Source of the DNA: Odobenus rosmarus divergens
Lineage: Eukaryota > Chordata > Mammalia > Carnivora > Odobenidae
Length of the DNA stretch: 64,000 nt
Reading direction: 5' to 3'
NCBI RefSeq assembly: GCF_000321225.1
Contig: NW_004450286.1
Span: 2,516,434 to 2,580,433, forward strand
Positions 1-10,700 of the stretch are shown here, in pieces; position 1 is the stretch's first letter; every line of letters begins with the position of its first letter. A model generated the notes under the pieces. The model did no database searches, was not told where the DNA came from, and saw only the letters and a program-made list of their open reading frames with translations. A program made the position numbers and the translations under genes.

Positions 1-95
1 GAGCAGGGAGCCCGATGCGGGACTCGATCCCGGGACTCCAGGATCATGACCTGAGCCGAAGGCAGTCGCTCAACCAACTGAGCCACCCAGGCACC
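1..95 (-). repeat. SINE, cut by window edge
   Basis: Only the tRNA-like head and adjoining body are present. The head ends at 95 with the complement of a ggtgcctgggtggctcag start. The tail lies outside the window. Confidence 0.9.
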
Positions 96-280
96 TGTTA
101 TGTCTGGACTATTTCAAAGGGTGCATTTTTTTTTTTTTTTAATAGAGTAAAAAACTGGCACCTTCCTAATTGCCGATTAAGTCCTTATATGTCCTTTGCT
201 GAAACTTTTTCTCAAATTATATTTGAAGCTGCCAGGAGAACACTCGAGGCACTATAATTTCCTAGAATGTTCTCCATTTA

Positions 281-397
281 GGGGCGCCTAGCTGGCTCAA
301 CCAGTGGAGCATGTGACTCCTGATCTCCGGGTTGTGAGTTCAAGTCCCATGTTGGGTGTGGAGATTACTTAAAAGTTAAAAAAAATAAAATAAAACA
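281..397 (+). repeat. short-form SINE with target-site duplication
   Basis: tRNA-like head followed directly by a gtggagattacttaaaa end and an A-rich tail, without the pyrimidine-rich body of the long form. The duplication gttctccattta flanks it on both sides (269-280 and 398-409). Confidence 0.9.
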
Positions 398-984
398 GTT
401 CTCCATTTAGATGAGATGTAAATAAAACGTATTTTAATTGCCTCAGGATTGAAAATTTAACTTTTACAAAAATTTGTGTGGCTCTGAAAATCAGTTATAC
501 TAAGATGAGATGATTAATCACAAATAAGGCTTTAAGATGAAGGCAAGAAAAGAGCAAGCTTTCAGGAAGCAGCCTGAAATATATCACCTGGAAAATAAAC
601 ATTTTAATAAAAACAGTATCACTAGAGAGTTCCATTTAGAACCTACTCCAGGATTTTTACAGGAAAGCTAAGAGTAGAGAGATGCTATCAAAACACTAGG
701 CCTACTTACTGAAGTCAAGATGCATCAATAGTTTGATTTTGAAAAACTCTGATTAACAAGTCCTAAGAAAACCCATAAATAATTTCCTACAGCAAAAATA
801 AAAGCTGTTTACACAAATCTCATTATTTATATTTGGACTCTACTGCCAAATATGGAAAGGGAGGGCTATATTTACTACTGATTTTGTGTTTGAGAATTTA
901 TATGAACGTTTGCGGTCTTCTTTGCTCAGTCTTAAAATAAAAACAAAAAAGTATAACATGAATTTAAGTAATTACAATATAAAT

Positions 985-1172
985 TTTTTAAAAAAGATTT
1001 TATCTATTTATCTGAGAAAAAGACAGAGATAGTAAGAGAGAGCATGAGTGGGGAGGAGAGGGAAAAGCAGGCTCCCTGCTAAGCAGAGCGCCCTACACGG
1101 GCCTTGATTCCAGGACCACTGAGCCAAAGACAGAAGACAGTCGCCCAAGCAACTGAGCTACCCAGGTGCCCC
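985..1172 (-). repeat. SINE, long form, diverged
   Basis: Tail at the left (aaagattttatctattta), head ending in ggtgcccc complement at 1172. The flanks acaatataaat and acaatacaaat are a probable target-site duplication. Confidence 0.88.
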
Positions 1173-1266
1173 ACAATACAAATGTTAAGAGCTACAGACA
1201 ATAGACTTCCACCTGAAGAGCTATTTAACTGGGAACAATACAGTTATCAATTTAAAACAAATTATA

Positions 1267-1437
1267 GGGACACCTGGGTGGCTCAGTCGGTTAAGCATCT
1301 GCCTTCGGCTCAGGTCATGATCCCACGGTCCTGGGATCAAGCCCCACATCAGGCTCCCTGCTCAGTGGGGAGCCTGCTTCTCCCTTTCCTCCTTGCTCCT
1401 GCTCTATCAAATAAATAAAATCCTTATAAAAATAAAA
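1267..1437 (+). repeat. SINE, long form
   Basis: Head begins gggacacctgggtggctcag. The pyrimidine body is shortened before the atcaaataaataaaatcc tail. Confidence 0.9.
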
Positions 1438-1612
1438 CATCATTCATAATATTAATTATGTTCCTGACCTTGTTTATAAATAAATAAAACAAATTATATG
1501 TAGAAAAAACAAGGTAAAACATGTTTACCAAAATGCAAGTCCATAGCACTTGCTTCTGGACACACGGTAATTGCTGATAATTCCCACTTCATCAAAACTA
1601 AGTCAACACGAG

Positions 1613-1853
1613 GGGCGCCTGGGTGGCTCAGTTGGTTAAGCGACTGCCTTCGGCTCCGGTCATGATCCTGGAGTCCCGGGATCGAGTCCCGCATCGGGCT
1701 CCCTGCTCAGCGGGGAGTCTGCTTCTCCCTCTGACCCTCTTCCCTCTCGTGCTCTCTATCTCTCATTCTCTCTCTCTCGAATAAATAAATAAAATCTTTA
1801 GAAAAAAAATAAAAAATAAAAAAATAAAATAAATAAAAATAAATAAAAAAAAA
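1613..1853 (+). repeat. SINE, ctgaccctc subfamily, long A-rich tail
   Basis: Body contains the ctccctctgaccctcttccc block that marks one of the two long subfamilies here. The tail is an unusually long (aaat)n-rich stretch. The target-site duplication actaagtcaacacgag is essentially perfect, suggesting a fairly recent insertion. Confidence 0.93.
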
Positions 1854-1909
1854 AAACTAAGTCAACACGAGAGTCCCCATTATTTAACATAAAGAAGTAC
1901 CTGGATCTG

Positions 1910-2097
1910 GGCACCTGGGTGGCTCAGCTGGTTGAGCGTCTGCCTTCAGTTCAGGTCATGATCCCCAGACCCTGGGATCAAGTCCCACATTGGGCTCCCT
2001 GCTCAGGGGGAGTCTGCTTCTCCCTCTCCCTCTGCCCAGCCCCCGACTCATGCTCGTCAGCTCTCTCTCTCAAATAAATAAAATCTTAAAAAAAAAA
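1910..2097 (+). repeat. SINE, long form
   Basis: Flanked by the duplication agtacctggatctg (left copy ending at 1909, right copy from about 2097). Confidence 0.92.
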
Positions 2098-2527
2098 GTA
2101 CCTGGATCTGAATTAAATACATCTATAACTATTATTTCATAATCTCTTCAGTTGCCTGCAGAACTGATCATTTAACTCCCCCAAATGAAGAGTAACTAAA
2201 ATAAAAACTCCAAAGTATCCATTTCTTTAAAGAGAAAGGTCCCCTACATAACAAAATAATCACATCCATCAAATTGTAGAAGACACAAGTCAGAAGATCG
2301 TAGTGTCTCTGTAACTAATTGAATAACTTGAATTACTAAAGTAGATATTTTAGGTAAAAGGCAGTAAAGAACCAGTATTAGAGATGTCATAAATAAAAAG
2401 TATACTCAAATTAACAGAAAAAGCTGCAGTTTTTCTGGGTACCCAAAGAAAGTGAAATTCATTCTGTAGGATCCTTGGGAAACTCATTTAAGATTCAAAC
2501 CTTAAGTCAAATGAAAAAAAAAAAATT

Positions 2528-2711
2528 GGGGGCGCCTGGGTGGCTCAGTTGGTTAAGCAAATGCCTTCAGCTCGGGTCATGATCCTGGAGTCCCGGGATT
2601 GAGCCCCACATCAGGCTCCCTGCTCAGAGGGGAGTCTGCTTCTCCCTCTGACCCTCCCCCCTCTCGTGTTCTCTCTCTCTAATAAATAAATAAAATCTTT
2701 AAAAAAAAAAA
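2528..2711 (+). repeat. SINE, ctgaccctc subfamily
   Basis: Full-length copy inserted next to an A-rich stretch. It ends in aataaataaataaaatcttt plus an A-run. Confidence 0.92.
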
Positions 2712-3242
2712 TTCTTCCTAAGAAGCAAAGGGAAGAAGCTTACTGAAAGATTTTCAATGACATTGTCTGTTGACCTTATTTTGCAAATGTAAATATCCTT
2801 TTGCTCTTTTATATCTTTTTCCTTTGCTTGATAAATTCTTTAGAATTGGGTTTTCCACTTTAAACTCCAACAACTGAAGACCAGTCATATATAATTTTTC
2901 ATAATATATAAAATTTTAATACATTTATTCTAAATATAGCATGTGCATACTTCACCTTAACATGCCAAATGAGATAACCTCTAATCAATGAGTGGCTGCT
3001 AACCTAATTAAATCAAATAAAAGTTAATCAATTTAATGTTTGAAAAACTATATGTAACTATCCAAACTGCTGTGTAAAACAGATTTTTTCCTAGTTGATC
3101 CATGAATTTTTAAAAGCTTCACAAATAAAAGATATGTCATTTAGAAACAGTTTACAATATCACAGATAGCCTAATTCACATAGTTATAACATGTGCTCCC
3201 CCGAACCCCCAAGTTTACAGTACGTGTGTTCAGTGGCCTGAC

Positions 3243-3315
3243 CTGGCTGAGATACTGCAGTGGCTGTAAACTGAGTAGCCCATGGCGGATTCTTCTGTCC
3301 TCCAAACTGAGCCAT
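3243..3315 (-). CDS. CCAR1: CCAR1 exon 2, first coding exon (start codon)
   Basis: CCAR1 (cell division cycle and apoptosis regulator 1) is a nuclear coactivator of nuclear-receptor and p53-dependent transcription. The minus strand reads ATG at 3315-3313 and encodes 24 residues beginning MAQFGGQKNPPWATQ and ending TAVSQP, which I recognise as the CCAR1 N-terminus. One extra base (G) starts codon 25. A splice donor follows (CAG|GTCAGG, GT at 3242-3241). The exon probably begins at 3364, after a pyrimidine tract ending TTAATAG, which leaves about 49 bases of 5'UTR. Its position downstream of TET1 on the same strand supports the call. A short exon read by eye can be misassigned, but the exact peptide together with the splice donor makes that unlikely. 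Confidence 0.92.
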
Positions 3316-3364
3316 GATGAAAGAGGGAAAAAACCTTCACTTGTTTGTCTTCTACAGCAGCGAT
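3316..3364 (-). other. CCAR1: CCAR1 exon 2, 5'UTR part
   Basis: On the minus strand a pyrimidine-rich run (TTCTTTTTCTTAATAG) ends at 3365 and is a good splice acceptor. The next 49 bases up to the ATG would be untranslated. A second AG inside (CTGCTGTAG) is an alternative acceptor. Confidence 0.65.
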
Positions 3365-4606
3365 CTATTAAGAAAAAGAATCCACATTTTAAAGTTCAAA
3401 CTATAAATGTCATAAAAGTATTACAGAAATGTTTGTCAAGGACATCTTCGTAGATCCTAGTATAAATAACAAGGTATATATGAACGTCCGATATGCAGCA
3501 AAACATTCTACATCAAGTAGCTCACCAAAAGCACCCAATTTCGACATATGACATTACGGGCAGACTCACAAGAAAGGCACTTCTTTCCTTGACTACAAAC
3601 TGTCACATTTAAACAGAAAACCATGTGCTGTTATCTACCCAAGTCTTAACAATAAGTACACAGCTTCAGGTTCAAAGAAAATAGAGCCTGCGTGTTTCTT
3701 TCGGCAATCAGTTGGGGGCTGAAAGTGGTGGAACCAATAACGGAAATTGGGACGAGACCCTGAATAAAGGTATTTAAGACTATCATTTAAATAACGAACA
3801 TCTCCTTACTTTTTTGGGTTGGGAAGGGCCAAGGGGCTCCTTTTCTCTGTCCCCCCTCCCTCGAGGGGAAAGACGGTTGAAATAACGGATGCCCCCTAAA
3901 GAACCATCGCTAAGACCCCTCCCCCCAAAATCAAGCCAGAAAAGGCGAAGATCTCAGCCCGCGCACCCCCTCCTTCTCCGCGCGACTCGGAGCGGCCAGA
4001 GCTCTGGCCATCCATCTTCCTCCAGCCCCAGCTCCTCGCGGGACACAGACCAGAGAAGGCGGAATCCTCCGTCTCACGAGACTGGGCGAAGTGCCAAGAA
4101 AGGACTACTGAAAGCCCTGGTCCCCTTATCCCCCAGGCTGGGCAGAGAGCCTCCATCCCCCAAAACCCGCGCCGCCGCCAGCCACCCGACGCCCTGGGCC
4201 GGAGGCCGGGAAGCTAAAGCTCAGGGGCTCCACAGTGACGGATGGCGCTCGGGAGTCCCTCCAGACCCGCCAAGCCGAGGCTGAGGGGCGCTGGGGGTAC
4301 CAGAAGAATCGAGGCGGGGGGAGGAGGGTCGAAAAAACGAGGCGGTGGGGGAGGGGCTGCCGCGCGGGGCCTGCTCCGACCCGCACAAAAGGGACCATGT
4401 CCCTCCCGCCCCAGTCCCACGAGAGCCCCACCGTCGCCGGCCTACGGACGCCGTGCTACCAAAACGGTCGCTCCCGGCCCTTCCGCGGATTCGACAGGAC
4501 GTTAGGACCCCGGCTCCGCCGCCCGCTGCTCCAACCGCGAGAACCAGACCTTCACCTGAATCGGGTCCCGGCTAACACCGAGGCCATTTCAAACCCGTCA
4601 GCGTTA

Positions 4607-4618
4607 GGCGCATGCGCC
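4607..4618. promoter_or_regulatory. NRF1-type palindrome
   Basis: ggcgcatgcgcc is a perfect 12-base palindrome containing the GCGCATGCGC core recognised by NRF1. It lies inside the CpG island. Confidence 0.7.
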
Positions 4619-4860
4619 AACTTCCCCCTCTTCCTCCACGCCTCTCCCCTCCTCCGCATCTCTGCGAGGAACGGCGCTTACGGGTTTACGTTCTACGTGC
4701 GCGCTCCGCAGCTCGCCTTCAATACGCTCACCGCTCTCACTAAGCAGCTAGAGCTAGAGCGCGCCTGAGAAGAGTTACCTGGGCTTCCCGTAACAATGAG
4801 CCGCCTGTGTCTCTGCGCCAGCTCTGAAAAAAAGACTTTTCTGAGGGTGGGCAGGGAAGA

Positions 4861-4875
4861 ATTGGCGGTCACGTG
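4861..4875. promoter_or_regulatory. inverted CCAAT and CACGTG E-box
   Basis: attgg at 4861-4865 is CCAAT on the minus strand. cacgtg at 4870-4875 sits in gtcacgtgat, a USF/TFE-type E-box. Both lie close to the inferred start. Confidence 0.55.
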
Positions 4876-4888
4876 ATCCGATCAGCCC

Positions 4889-4900
4889 GCCGCCATTTTG
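4889..4900 (-). promoter_or_regulatory. YY1 site
   Basis: gccgccattttg reads CAAAATGGCGGC on the minus strand, the YY1 consensus in the same orientation as CCAR1. This orientation just downstream of the start is typical and supports minus-strand transcription. Confidence 0.7.
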
Positions 4901-5276
4901 TGCTTTTTCGCCTTTTCTGTGTTTTTTCTAGTTCAAGTACTTGGAGGAATGTACCATTCTTGGTCCTGTACCATCATCCTAAGTTTTTTTTTTAAATTGA
5001 GATAAAATTCACTTACCACATAATTCACTGTTCTAAGTATTTTGTACAATTCAGTGACCTTTATTTTTTTTCCAATGGCCTTTAGTCATAAGGTTCTGCA
5101 ACCATCACCACCTCAACCCTTAGAAGAAACCCCTACCCATTAAGCAGTCACTCCTTAATCCCTGCTCCCGCCATCCCTTTACAGCCACTAATCGGCTTTG
5201 TCTCTATGGATTTGAATGTCCTAGATACTTCATAGTAATAGAATTATATAATATATGGTCTTTTGTGTCTGGCTTC

Positions 5277-5692
5277 TGTGGTGTCTAAATGAGGTGTCTG
5301 GATCTGATCAGCCCCCAAATTTTTGGAGCGACCCCTTTGGGTGGAAGCCAGTGGCGCAGGTGGTGAAAGAATCAACCTGAGGCAGAACAAAGGAGATAAA
5401 AGTTGCCTGAATACACCGCAACGGAGCCACCGGCAGGACAGCGGAGAGGGTATCTGCAAGGAGGCAGTGGGTGGAGGCTGTTTTTAAAGGGTGAAGAGGA
5501 ATATGGCCACCTGCGGAATTCTCCCTTTTTTGGTCACTGTGACTAGTTGTTAAGTAGCCCGTTGGCCATTTAGGACCTATGGCTATTTTGAGGTGGGTCC
5601 GGGGATGGGCCCCTCTGTATTCAGTCAGGAGGTCATGTGGGCCTTTTATATTCCATTGCTCAAGACTGTTGGCCTGAAAGTGTCCTGTACAA
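5277..5692 (-). mobile_element. solo LTR of an endogenous retrovirus
   Basis: A block foreign to the surrounding L1, which resumes on both sides. On the minus strand it begins near TTGTACAGG and ends with CACCACA, close to the TG...CA form of LTRs. It has a TATA-like CCTTTAAAAACAGCC and a GC-rich 3' part. The four bases cttc flank it (5273-5276 and 5694-5697 within a base), fitting a 4-base duplication. No internal viral genes are present. The class (ERV1-like) is a guess. Confidence 0.55.
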
Positions 5693-6065
5693 CTTCTTTA
5701 ACTTAACTATTGTTTCCAAGGTTCATGAAGCAAGTATCAGAACTTCATTCCATTTTATGGCTAAAACTAATCCTTTAAATGGAGAAAACCAATTTATTTA
5801 TCCATTTGTCCTAAGTTGATCACTTAGGTTGGCTTCACATAGGGATGTTATGAATGCTGCTGTGAATATTCACATACGGGTTTTTTTTGAACTTTTGTTT
5901 TCAGTTTTCTTAGGTATATGGACAGGAGTGGAATTCTGGGTCACATGGCAGTTCCCTACTTAAATTTTGAAAAATTGCCAACCTTTTTTCACAGTGGCTA
6001 CACTAATTTAATTACCACACGCAATAAACCACATCCTCCTCAACTCTTTCTTTTTATAAACAGTT

Positions 6066-6203
6066 GGACGCCTGGGTGGCTCCGGTCATAATCCTGGGGT
6101 CCCGGGATCAAGTCCCGCATTGGATTCTTGCTCAGCAGGGAGCCAGCTTCTCCCTCGCTGTCTCTCTCCGACAAATAAATAAAATCTTAAAAAAAATAAA
6201 AAG
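6066..6203 (+). repeat. SINE with internal deletion
   Basis: The head goes from ctgggtggct straight to ccggtcataatcc, losing the middle of the tRNA-like part. The body and tail are short. Confidence 0.85.
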
Positions 6204-6211
6204 TTGTTATA

Positions 6212-6425
6212 GGAGCACCTGGGTGGCTCAGTCCATTAAGTGTCCAACTCTTGGTTTTGCCTTAGATCACAGTCTCATAGGTGGAGAGATCAGGCCCCTA
6301 ATGGCTTCCTGCTCAGCCCGGAGTCCGCTTGAAATTCTCTCCCTCTGCCCTCTCCCCTCTCTTGCACATGCACATGTGCTCTCCCTCCCTCTCTCTAAAA
6401 TAAATAAATCTTTTAAAATAAAAAA
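6212..6425 (+). repeat. SINE, old long form
   Basis: Contains the ccaactcttggttt variant of the head region. Flanked by the duplication aaaagttgttata. It lies directly after the preceding SINE. Confidence 0.9.
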
Positions 6426-6697
6426 AGTTGTTATACCTATCCCTGTTAGTGAACTGGATTTGATTAGTATCCCTAATGACCTGCAGTTTCCTTTTCTGAC
6501 CATTTGTATATCTTCCGAGCAGAAATGTCTATTCATGTCCTTTGGTTCCACCTCCCTGACCTTAGTGATTTTTTCCTGTGTGCAATAAAAAATATGTAAC
6601 ATAAAATTTATCATTTTAACCATTTGTAGAAGTGTAAAATACAGCAGCATTAAGTATATTTACAGTGTTGTGCAGCCATTACCTTTGCCCAATTTTA

Positions 6698-6870
6698 TTT
6701 TTTTAAGCGTTTGTTTATTTGAGAGAGAGAGAGAGTAAACCAGCACAAAGAGGGAGGAGCAGACTCCCCCGCTGAGCAGGGAGCTCAACTCTGGGCTAAA
6801 TCCCAGGACCCCTGGATCATGACCTGACCCAAAGGCAGATGTTTAACCGACTGAGCCACCCAGGTGCCCC
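6698..6870 (-). repeat. SINE in L1
   Basis: Flanked by tttgcccaatttta and tttgccgaatttta, a 14-base target-site duplication with one change. Confidence 0.92.
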
Positions 6871-6943
6871 TAGCTTTGCCGAATTTTAAATTTGGTTGTC
6901 TTTTTGACTGAGTCTAAAGAGCTCTAGATCTAGATACTAAATC

Positions 6944-7152
6944 TTTTTTTTTTTTAAGATTTCATTTATTTGTCAGAGAAATTGAGAGACTGAGCGCATG
7001 CACACAAGCAGGGGCAGTGGCAGGCAGAGGGAGAGGGAGAAGCAGGTTCCCCGTTGAGCAAGGAGCCCGATGCAGGACTCGATCCCAGGATCCTGGGATC
7101 AAAACCTGAGCCAAAGGCAGATGCTTAACCAACTGAGCCGCCCAGGCATCCC
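6944..7152 (-). repeat. SINE in L1
   Basis: Long form. The flanks gatactaaatctt and catactaaatctt are the target-site duplication. Confidence 0.92.
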
Positions 7153-7353
7153 AACTACATACTAAATCTTTATCAGAGATATTATTTGCAGATATTTTCT
7201 CCCATTCTGTGGGTGATCTTTCCACTTTATTAATATTGTCATTTCATGCGCAAAACACTGCCTTTTTTTGAAGTTGAACTTACCTATTTTTTTCTTTTGT
7301 TATTTTTGTTTGGGAGGAAAACTTTTCTGCTACACTTTAAGATTATTCTTGCT

Positions 7354-7556
7354 GGGGTGCCTGGGTGGCTCAGTTGGTTAGGCGACTGCCCTTGGCTCAG
7401 GTCATGATCCTGGAATCCCAGGATCGAGTCCCGCATTGGGCTCCCTGCTTAGCGGGGAGCCTGCTTCTCCCTCTAACCCTCCCCCCTCTCATGTACTCTC
7501 TCTCTCTCTCTCATTCTCGCTCTCTCAAATACATAAATAAATCTTAAAAAAAAAAA
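7354..7556 (+). repeat. SINE, ctgaccctc-like subfamily
   Basis: Perfect duplication gattattcttgct on both sides (7341-7353 and from 7557). Confidence 0.94.
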
Positions 7557-7597
7557 GATTATTCTTGCTGATCTAAGAATTAGCCTAAGATGAGACA

Positions 7598-7791
7598 GGG
7601 GCGTATGGGTGGCTCAGTCGTTAAGCATCTGCCTTCGGCTCACGTCATGATCCCGAGGTCCTGGGATTGAGCCCCACGTCGGGCTCCCTGCTAGGCGGGA
7701 AGCCTGCTTCTCCCTTTCCCACTCCCCCTGCTTGTGTTCCCTCTCTCGCTGTGTCTCTCTCTATCAAATAAATAAAATCTTTTAAAAAAAT
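7598..7791 (+). repeat. SINE, cccactccccctgcttg subfamily
   Basis: Full-length copy with the tcgttaagc head variant, cttgtgttccctctctcgctgtg body and atcaaataaataaaatc tail. Confidence 0.92.
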
Positions 7792-8110
7792 AAAATCAAA
7801 CAGATTAACAGAAGAAGAGTCAAATTTAATTTAATTACATACATGTGGGACATCCATATAAACATGAGAGATTCCTAAAATAGTCAACCAAAATGAGGTA
7901 TATATGTCATTCTGGACTACGCAGAAGGAGGTAAGGGTCAGGGGCTTGAAAGGGAAGGAATAATTCATAGGAAGAATAGAAAGAGTAAATATTTGGTAAA
8001 TAAATGTTTGCTGGGCCATGCAGAAACAATGGGACATAGAGATCAAAAAGGCCTTTTTAGGTTCCTCCCTGTCCAACATACCTAGTTCATATTAAACTAT
8101 AGTTATCTGT

Positions 8111-8524
8111 GGGGGTGCCTGGCTGGCTTAATCGGTGGAGCATGCACCACTTGATCTTGGGGTCATGAATTCAAGCCCCACATTTGGCACAGAGATAACT
8201 AAAGAAAATAAAAGGGGAGCCTGGGTGGCTCAGTCAGTTGCATCTGTCTTCTGCTCAGGTCATGATCCTAGGGTCCTGGGATTGAGCCCCACATCAGGCT
8301 CCTTGCTTCAGAGGGGACTCTGCTTCTCCTTCTGCCCATCGTCTGCTGGTGCTCACACTCTCTCAAATAAAATCTTAAAAAAAAAAAAGTAAATTAATAA
8401 TAATAGTAAAAGGGACACCTGGTTGGCTGAGTTGGTAGATCATGAGACCCTTGATCTCAAGGTTGTAGCCCCACATGAGGTATAGAGATTAGTTAAAATA
8501 AATTCTTTAAAAAATAATAATAAT
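8111..8524 (+). repeat. three SINEs in a row (short, long, short)
   Basis: Short form 8111-8213 (ends gcacagagataactaaag), long form 8214-8388 with the gcccatcgtctgctggtgc body, and short form 8412-8520 (ends gtatagagattagttaaaa). All have the same orientation and each abuts the A-rich tail of its neighbour. Confidence 0.88.
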
Positions 8525-8526
8525 GT

Positions 8527-8719
8527 GGGGTGCCTGGGTAGCTCAGTCGTTAAGTGTCTGCCTTCGGCTCAGGTCATAATCCCAGGGTCCTGGGATCAAG
8601 CCCAGTATCGGGGTCCCTTCTCCACAGGAAGCCTGCTTCTCCCTCTCCCACTCCCCCTGCTTGTGTTGCCTCTCTCACTGTCTCTCTTTCTGTCAGAAAA
8701 TAAATAAAATCTTAAAAAA
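8527..8719 (+). repeat. SINE, cccactccccctgcttg subfamily
   Basis: Head ggggtgcctgggtagctcag. aataataatgt on both sides is the likely target-site duplication. Confidence 0.9.
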
Positions 8720-8856
8720 AAATAATAATGTCGTTATCTATGGTGATACCTCCCTTCCTGGAACAGGTCCTCTATCTAAATTCTTTTAGGCAGTTGAAGG
8801 GAGGCAAAAAAAGAAAAACTCCTTGAGTCTTATGTTTCTTACAAATAATCAGCCTA

Positions 8857-9249
8857 GGGGCACCTTGATGGTGTGGTCAGTAAGTGTCCAACTCTTGGTT
8901 TCAGCTCAGGTTGTGATCTCAGGGTCGTAGGATGAAGCCCTCTGTCTGGCTCTTGCTCAGTGGAGAGTCAGATTGAGAGTCTCTCTCTATATATATTATT
9001 ATTTTTTTAAGATTTTTAAAAAATTTTTATTTATTTGTCAGAGAGAGAGGGAGAGAGAAAGAGCACAAGCAGGGGGAGTGGCAGGCAGAGGGAGAAGCAG
9101 GTTCCCCACTGAGCAAGGAACCCGATGTGGGACTCTATCTCAGGACCCTGGGATCATGACCTGAGCCCAAGGCAGACTCTTAACTGACTGAGCTGCCCAA
9201 GCATCCTATCTCTCTCTCTTACTAAATAAATAAATAAAACTTGAAAAAA
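8857..9249 (+). repeat. SINE interrupted by an opposite-strand SINE
   Basis: Outer plus-strand SINE with the aactcttggtttcagctc variant. Its outer duplication aataatcagccta is perfect. A minus-strand long SINE (about 9001-9206) sits inside its pyrimidine-rich tctctctat stretch. Confidence 0.9.
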
Positions 9250-9442
9250 TAATAATCAGCCTAGAATAACCCATATGCCAAAGAGACACATTTGGGGTGG
9301 CAAATTTTGCTCCCATACACTGACGGTTTTGGTGTCATACCTAAGAATCAATTGCCAAATGCAAGGTCATGATGATTTACCCTGTTTCATTTTAAACTTT
9401 TATAGTTTTGGTTTTACATTGAGGTGATTGATGATTATTATT

Positions 9443-9748
9443 ATTTTTTTTAAGTAATCTCTATACCCAACATGGGACTTGAACTCATGACCCTGAGATC
9501 AAAAGTCACATGCTCGGGGCGCCTGGATGGCTCAGTCAAGTGTCTGCCTTCAGCTCAGGTCATGATCCCAGGGTCCTGGAATCGAGCCCCGCATTGGGCT
9601 CCCTGCTTGGCGGGGGGCCTGCTTCTCCCTCTCCCACTCCCCCTGCTTGTGTTCCCTCTCTCGCTGTGTCTCTCTGTCAAATAAATAAATGAGATCTTTA
9701 AAAAAAAAAAAGTCACATGCTCTACGCATTGAGCCAGCCGGATAGCCC
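9443..9748 (-). repeat. short SINE split by a plus-strand SINE
   Basis: Outer short-form minus SINE (9443-9515 and 9724-9748). The inner plus SINE (9516-9709) has the duplication aaaagtcacatgctc. The insertion lies within the tRNA-like part of the host element. Confidence 0.93.
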
Positions 9749-9750
9749 TG

Positions 9751-10140
9751 ATTTTTTTTTTTTTAGAGGGTGGGGGGAGGGGCAAAGGGAGAGGAAGAGA
9801 GAGACTCTTAAGCAGGCTCCACACCCAGCACAGAACCTAATGCATGGCTCCATTTCAGAACCCTGAGATCATGATCTAAGCCCAAATTAAGAGTCAGATG
9901 TTTTGGGGCGCCTGGGTGGCTCAGTTGGCTAAGCAACTACCTTCAGCTCAGGTCATGATCCCAGGGTCCTGGGGATCAATCCCTGTATAGGGCTCCTTGC
10001 TCAGCGGGGAACCTGCTTCTCCCTCTCCCTCTGCCTGCTGTTCTGCCTGCTTGTGCTTTCTCTCTGTCAAATAAATAAATAAAAAATCTTAAAAAAAAAA
10101 AGAGTCGGATGTTTTAACTGACTGAACCACCCAGGCACCC
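9751..10140 (-). repeat. long SINE split by a plus-strand SINE
   Basis: Outer old minus SINE (9751-9904 and from 10116). The inner plus SINE (9905-10100) is flanked by agagtcagatgtttt and agagtcggatgtttt. The insertion point is equivalent to that of the preceding nested pair. Confidence 0.92.
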
Positions 10141-10504
10141 CATGATTGAACCATTTTAAATTAATTTTTGTAAGGACTTGCCTATGGCTTTTGCCATTGT
10201 TTGGTTATTCTGGATTGCAATTCTTTGCTATTCCCAAAGAAACCCATTTTACTGGAAAAAATAAATTAACTTTTTATATGATGTGAGTTGAGTCCAGCTT
10301 CATTCTTTTGTATGTGGATATCCAATTGTCTTAAAATCATTTGTTGAAAGTCTATTCCCTCCCACGGAATAGTCTCAGCATCTTTGTCAAAAATCAGTTG
10401 ACAAAAAAAAAAAAAATCGGCTGACTATATATAAATAGGTTTATTTCTGGACTCCAAATTCTATTTTATTGATCTATATGTCTGTCCTTATATCATACTA
10501 TACT

Positions 10505-10700
10505 TTTTTTTTAAAGATTTTATTTATTTATTTGACAGAGAGACACAGCGAGAGAGGGAACACAAGCAGGGGGAGTGGGAGAGGGAGAAGCAGGGTTCCC
10601 GCGGAGCAAGGAGCCCGATGTGGGGCTCGATCCCAGGACCCTGGGATCATGACCTGAGCCAAAGGCAGCCGCTTAACTGACTGAGGCACCCAGGCGCCCC
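10505..10700 (-). repeat. SINE, cccactccccctgcttg subfamily
   Basis: Near-consensus copy in L1 with tail at left. Short duplication actatact on both sides. Confidence 0.93.

Larger units (their letters stand above)
1..3242 (-). other. CCAR1: CCAR1 intron 2, partial
   Basis: Sequence downstream, on the minus strand, of the CCAR1 exon 2 splice donor. It holds seven SINE copies (listed separately) and AT-rich single-copy sequence, mainly 400-985 and 2712-3242. I searched the minus strand by eye for the next CCAR1 exon, which should continue with Ala-Ala-Leu-Gly, and did not find it. Exon 3 is therefore expected beyond the left edge of the window. Confidence 0.7.
4779..4905 (-). other. CCAR1: CCAR1 exon 1, noncoding (inferred)
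   Basis: The minus strand has a consensus splice donor (CCCAG|GTAACT) with the exon ending at 4779. Upstream is an AAAATGGCGGC YY1 element, which in many TATA-less promoters sits just after the transcription start. I place the start near 4905 by inference. No ATG-led CCAR1 sequence is present here, so the exon would be untranslated. Confidence 0.5.
3850..4910 (-). promoter_or_regulatory. CCAR1: CpG-island promoter of CCAR1
   Basis: This is the only long GC- and CpG-rich stretch in the window, densest at 4200-4750. It contains no SINE although SINEs crowd both sides. It has no clear TATA box, as expected for a housekeeping promoter. Because the gene runs to lower coordinates, most of the island would lie in intron 1. 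Open reading frames here follow from few stop codons in GC-rich DNA and show no recognisable protein. Confidence 0.82.
7792..9310. repeat. unassigned old repeat hosting several SINEs
   Basis: Non-SINE segments at 7792-8110, 8724-8856 and 9250-9310 do not read as L1, although L1 flanks them. They look like one older insertion (possibly LTR-element sequence) later split by five SINEs. I cannot name the family and see no open protein. Confidence 0.4.

Noticed and set aside
3889..4768. Overlapping open frames of 70-177 codons on both strands
   Set aside because: They lie in the CpG island where stops are rare. Compositions are proline/arginine-rich and match no protein I know.
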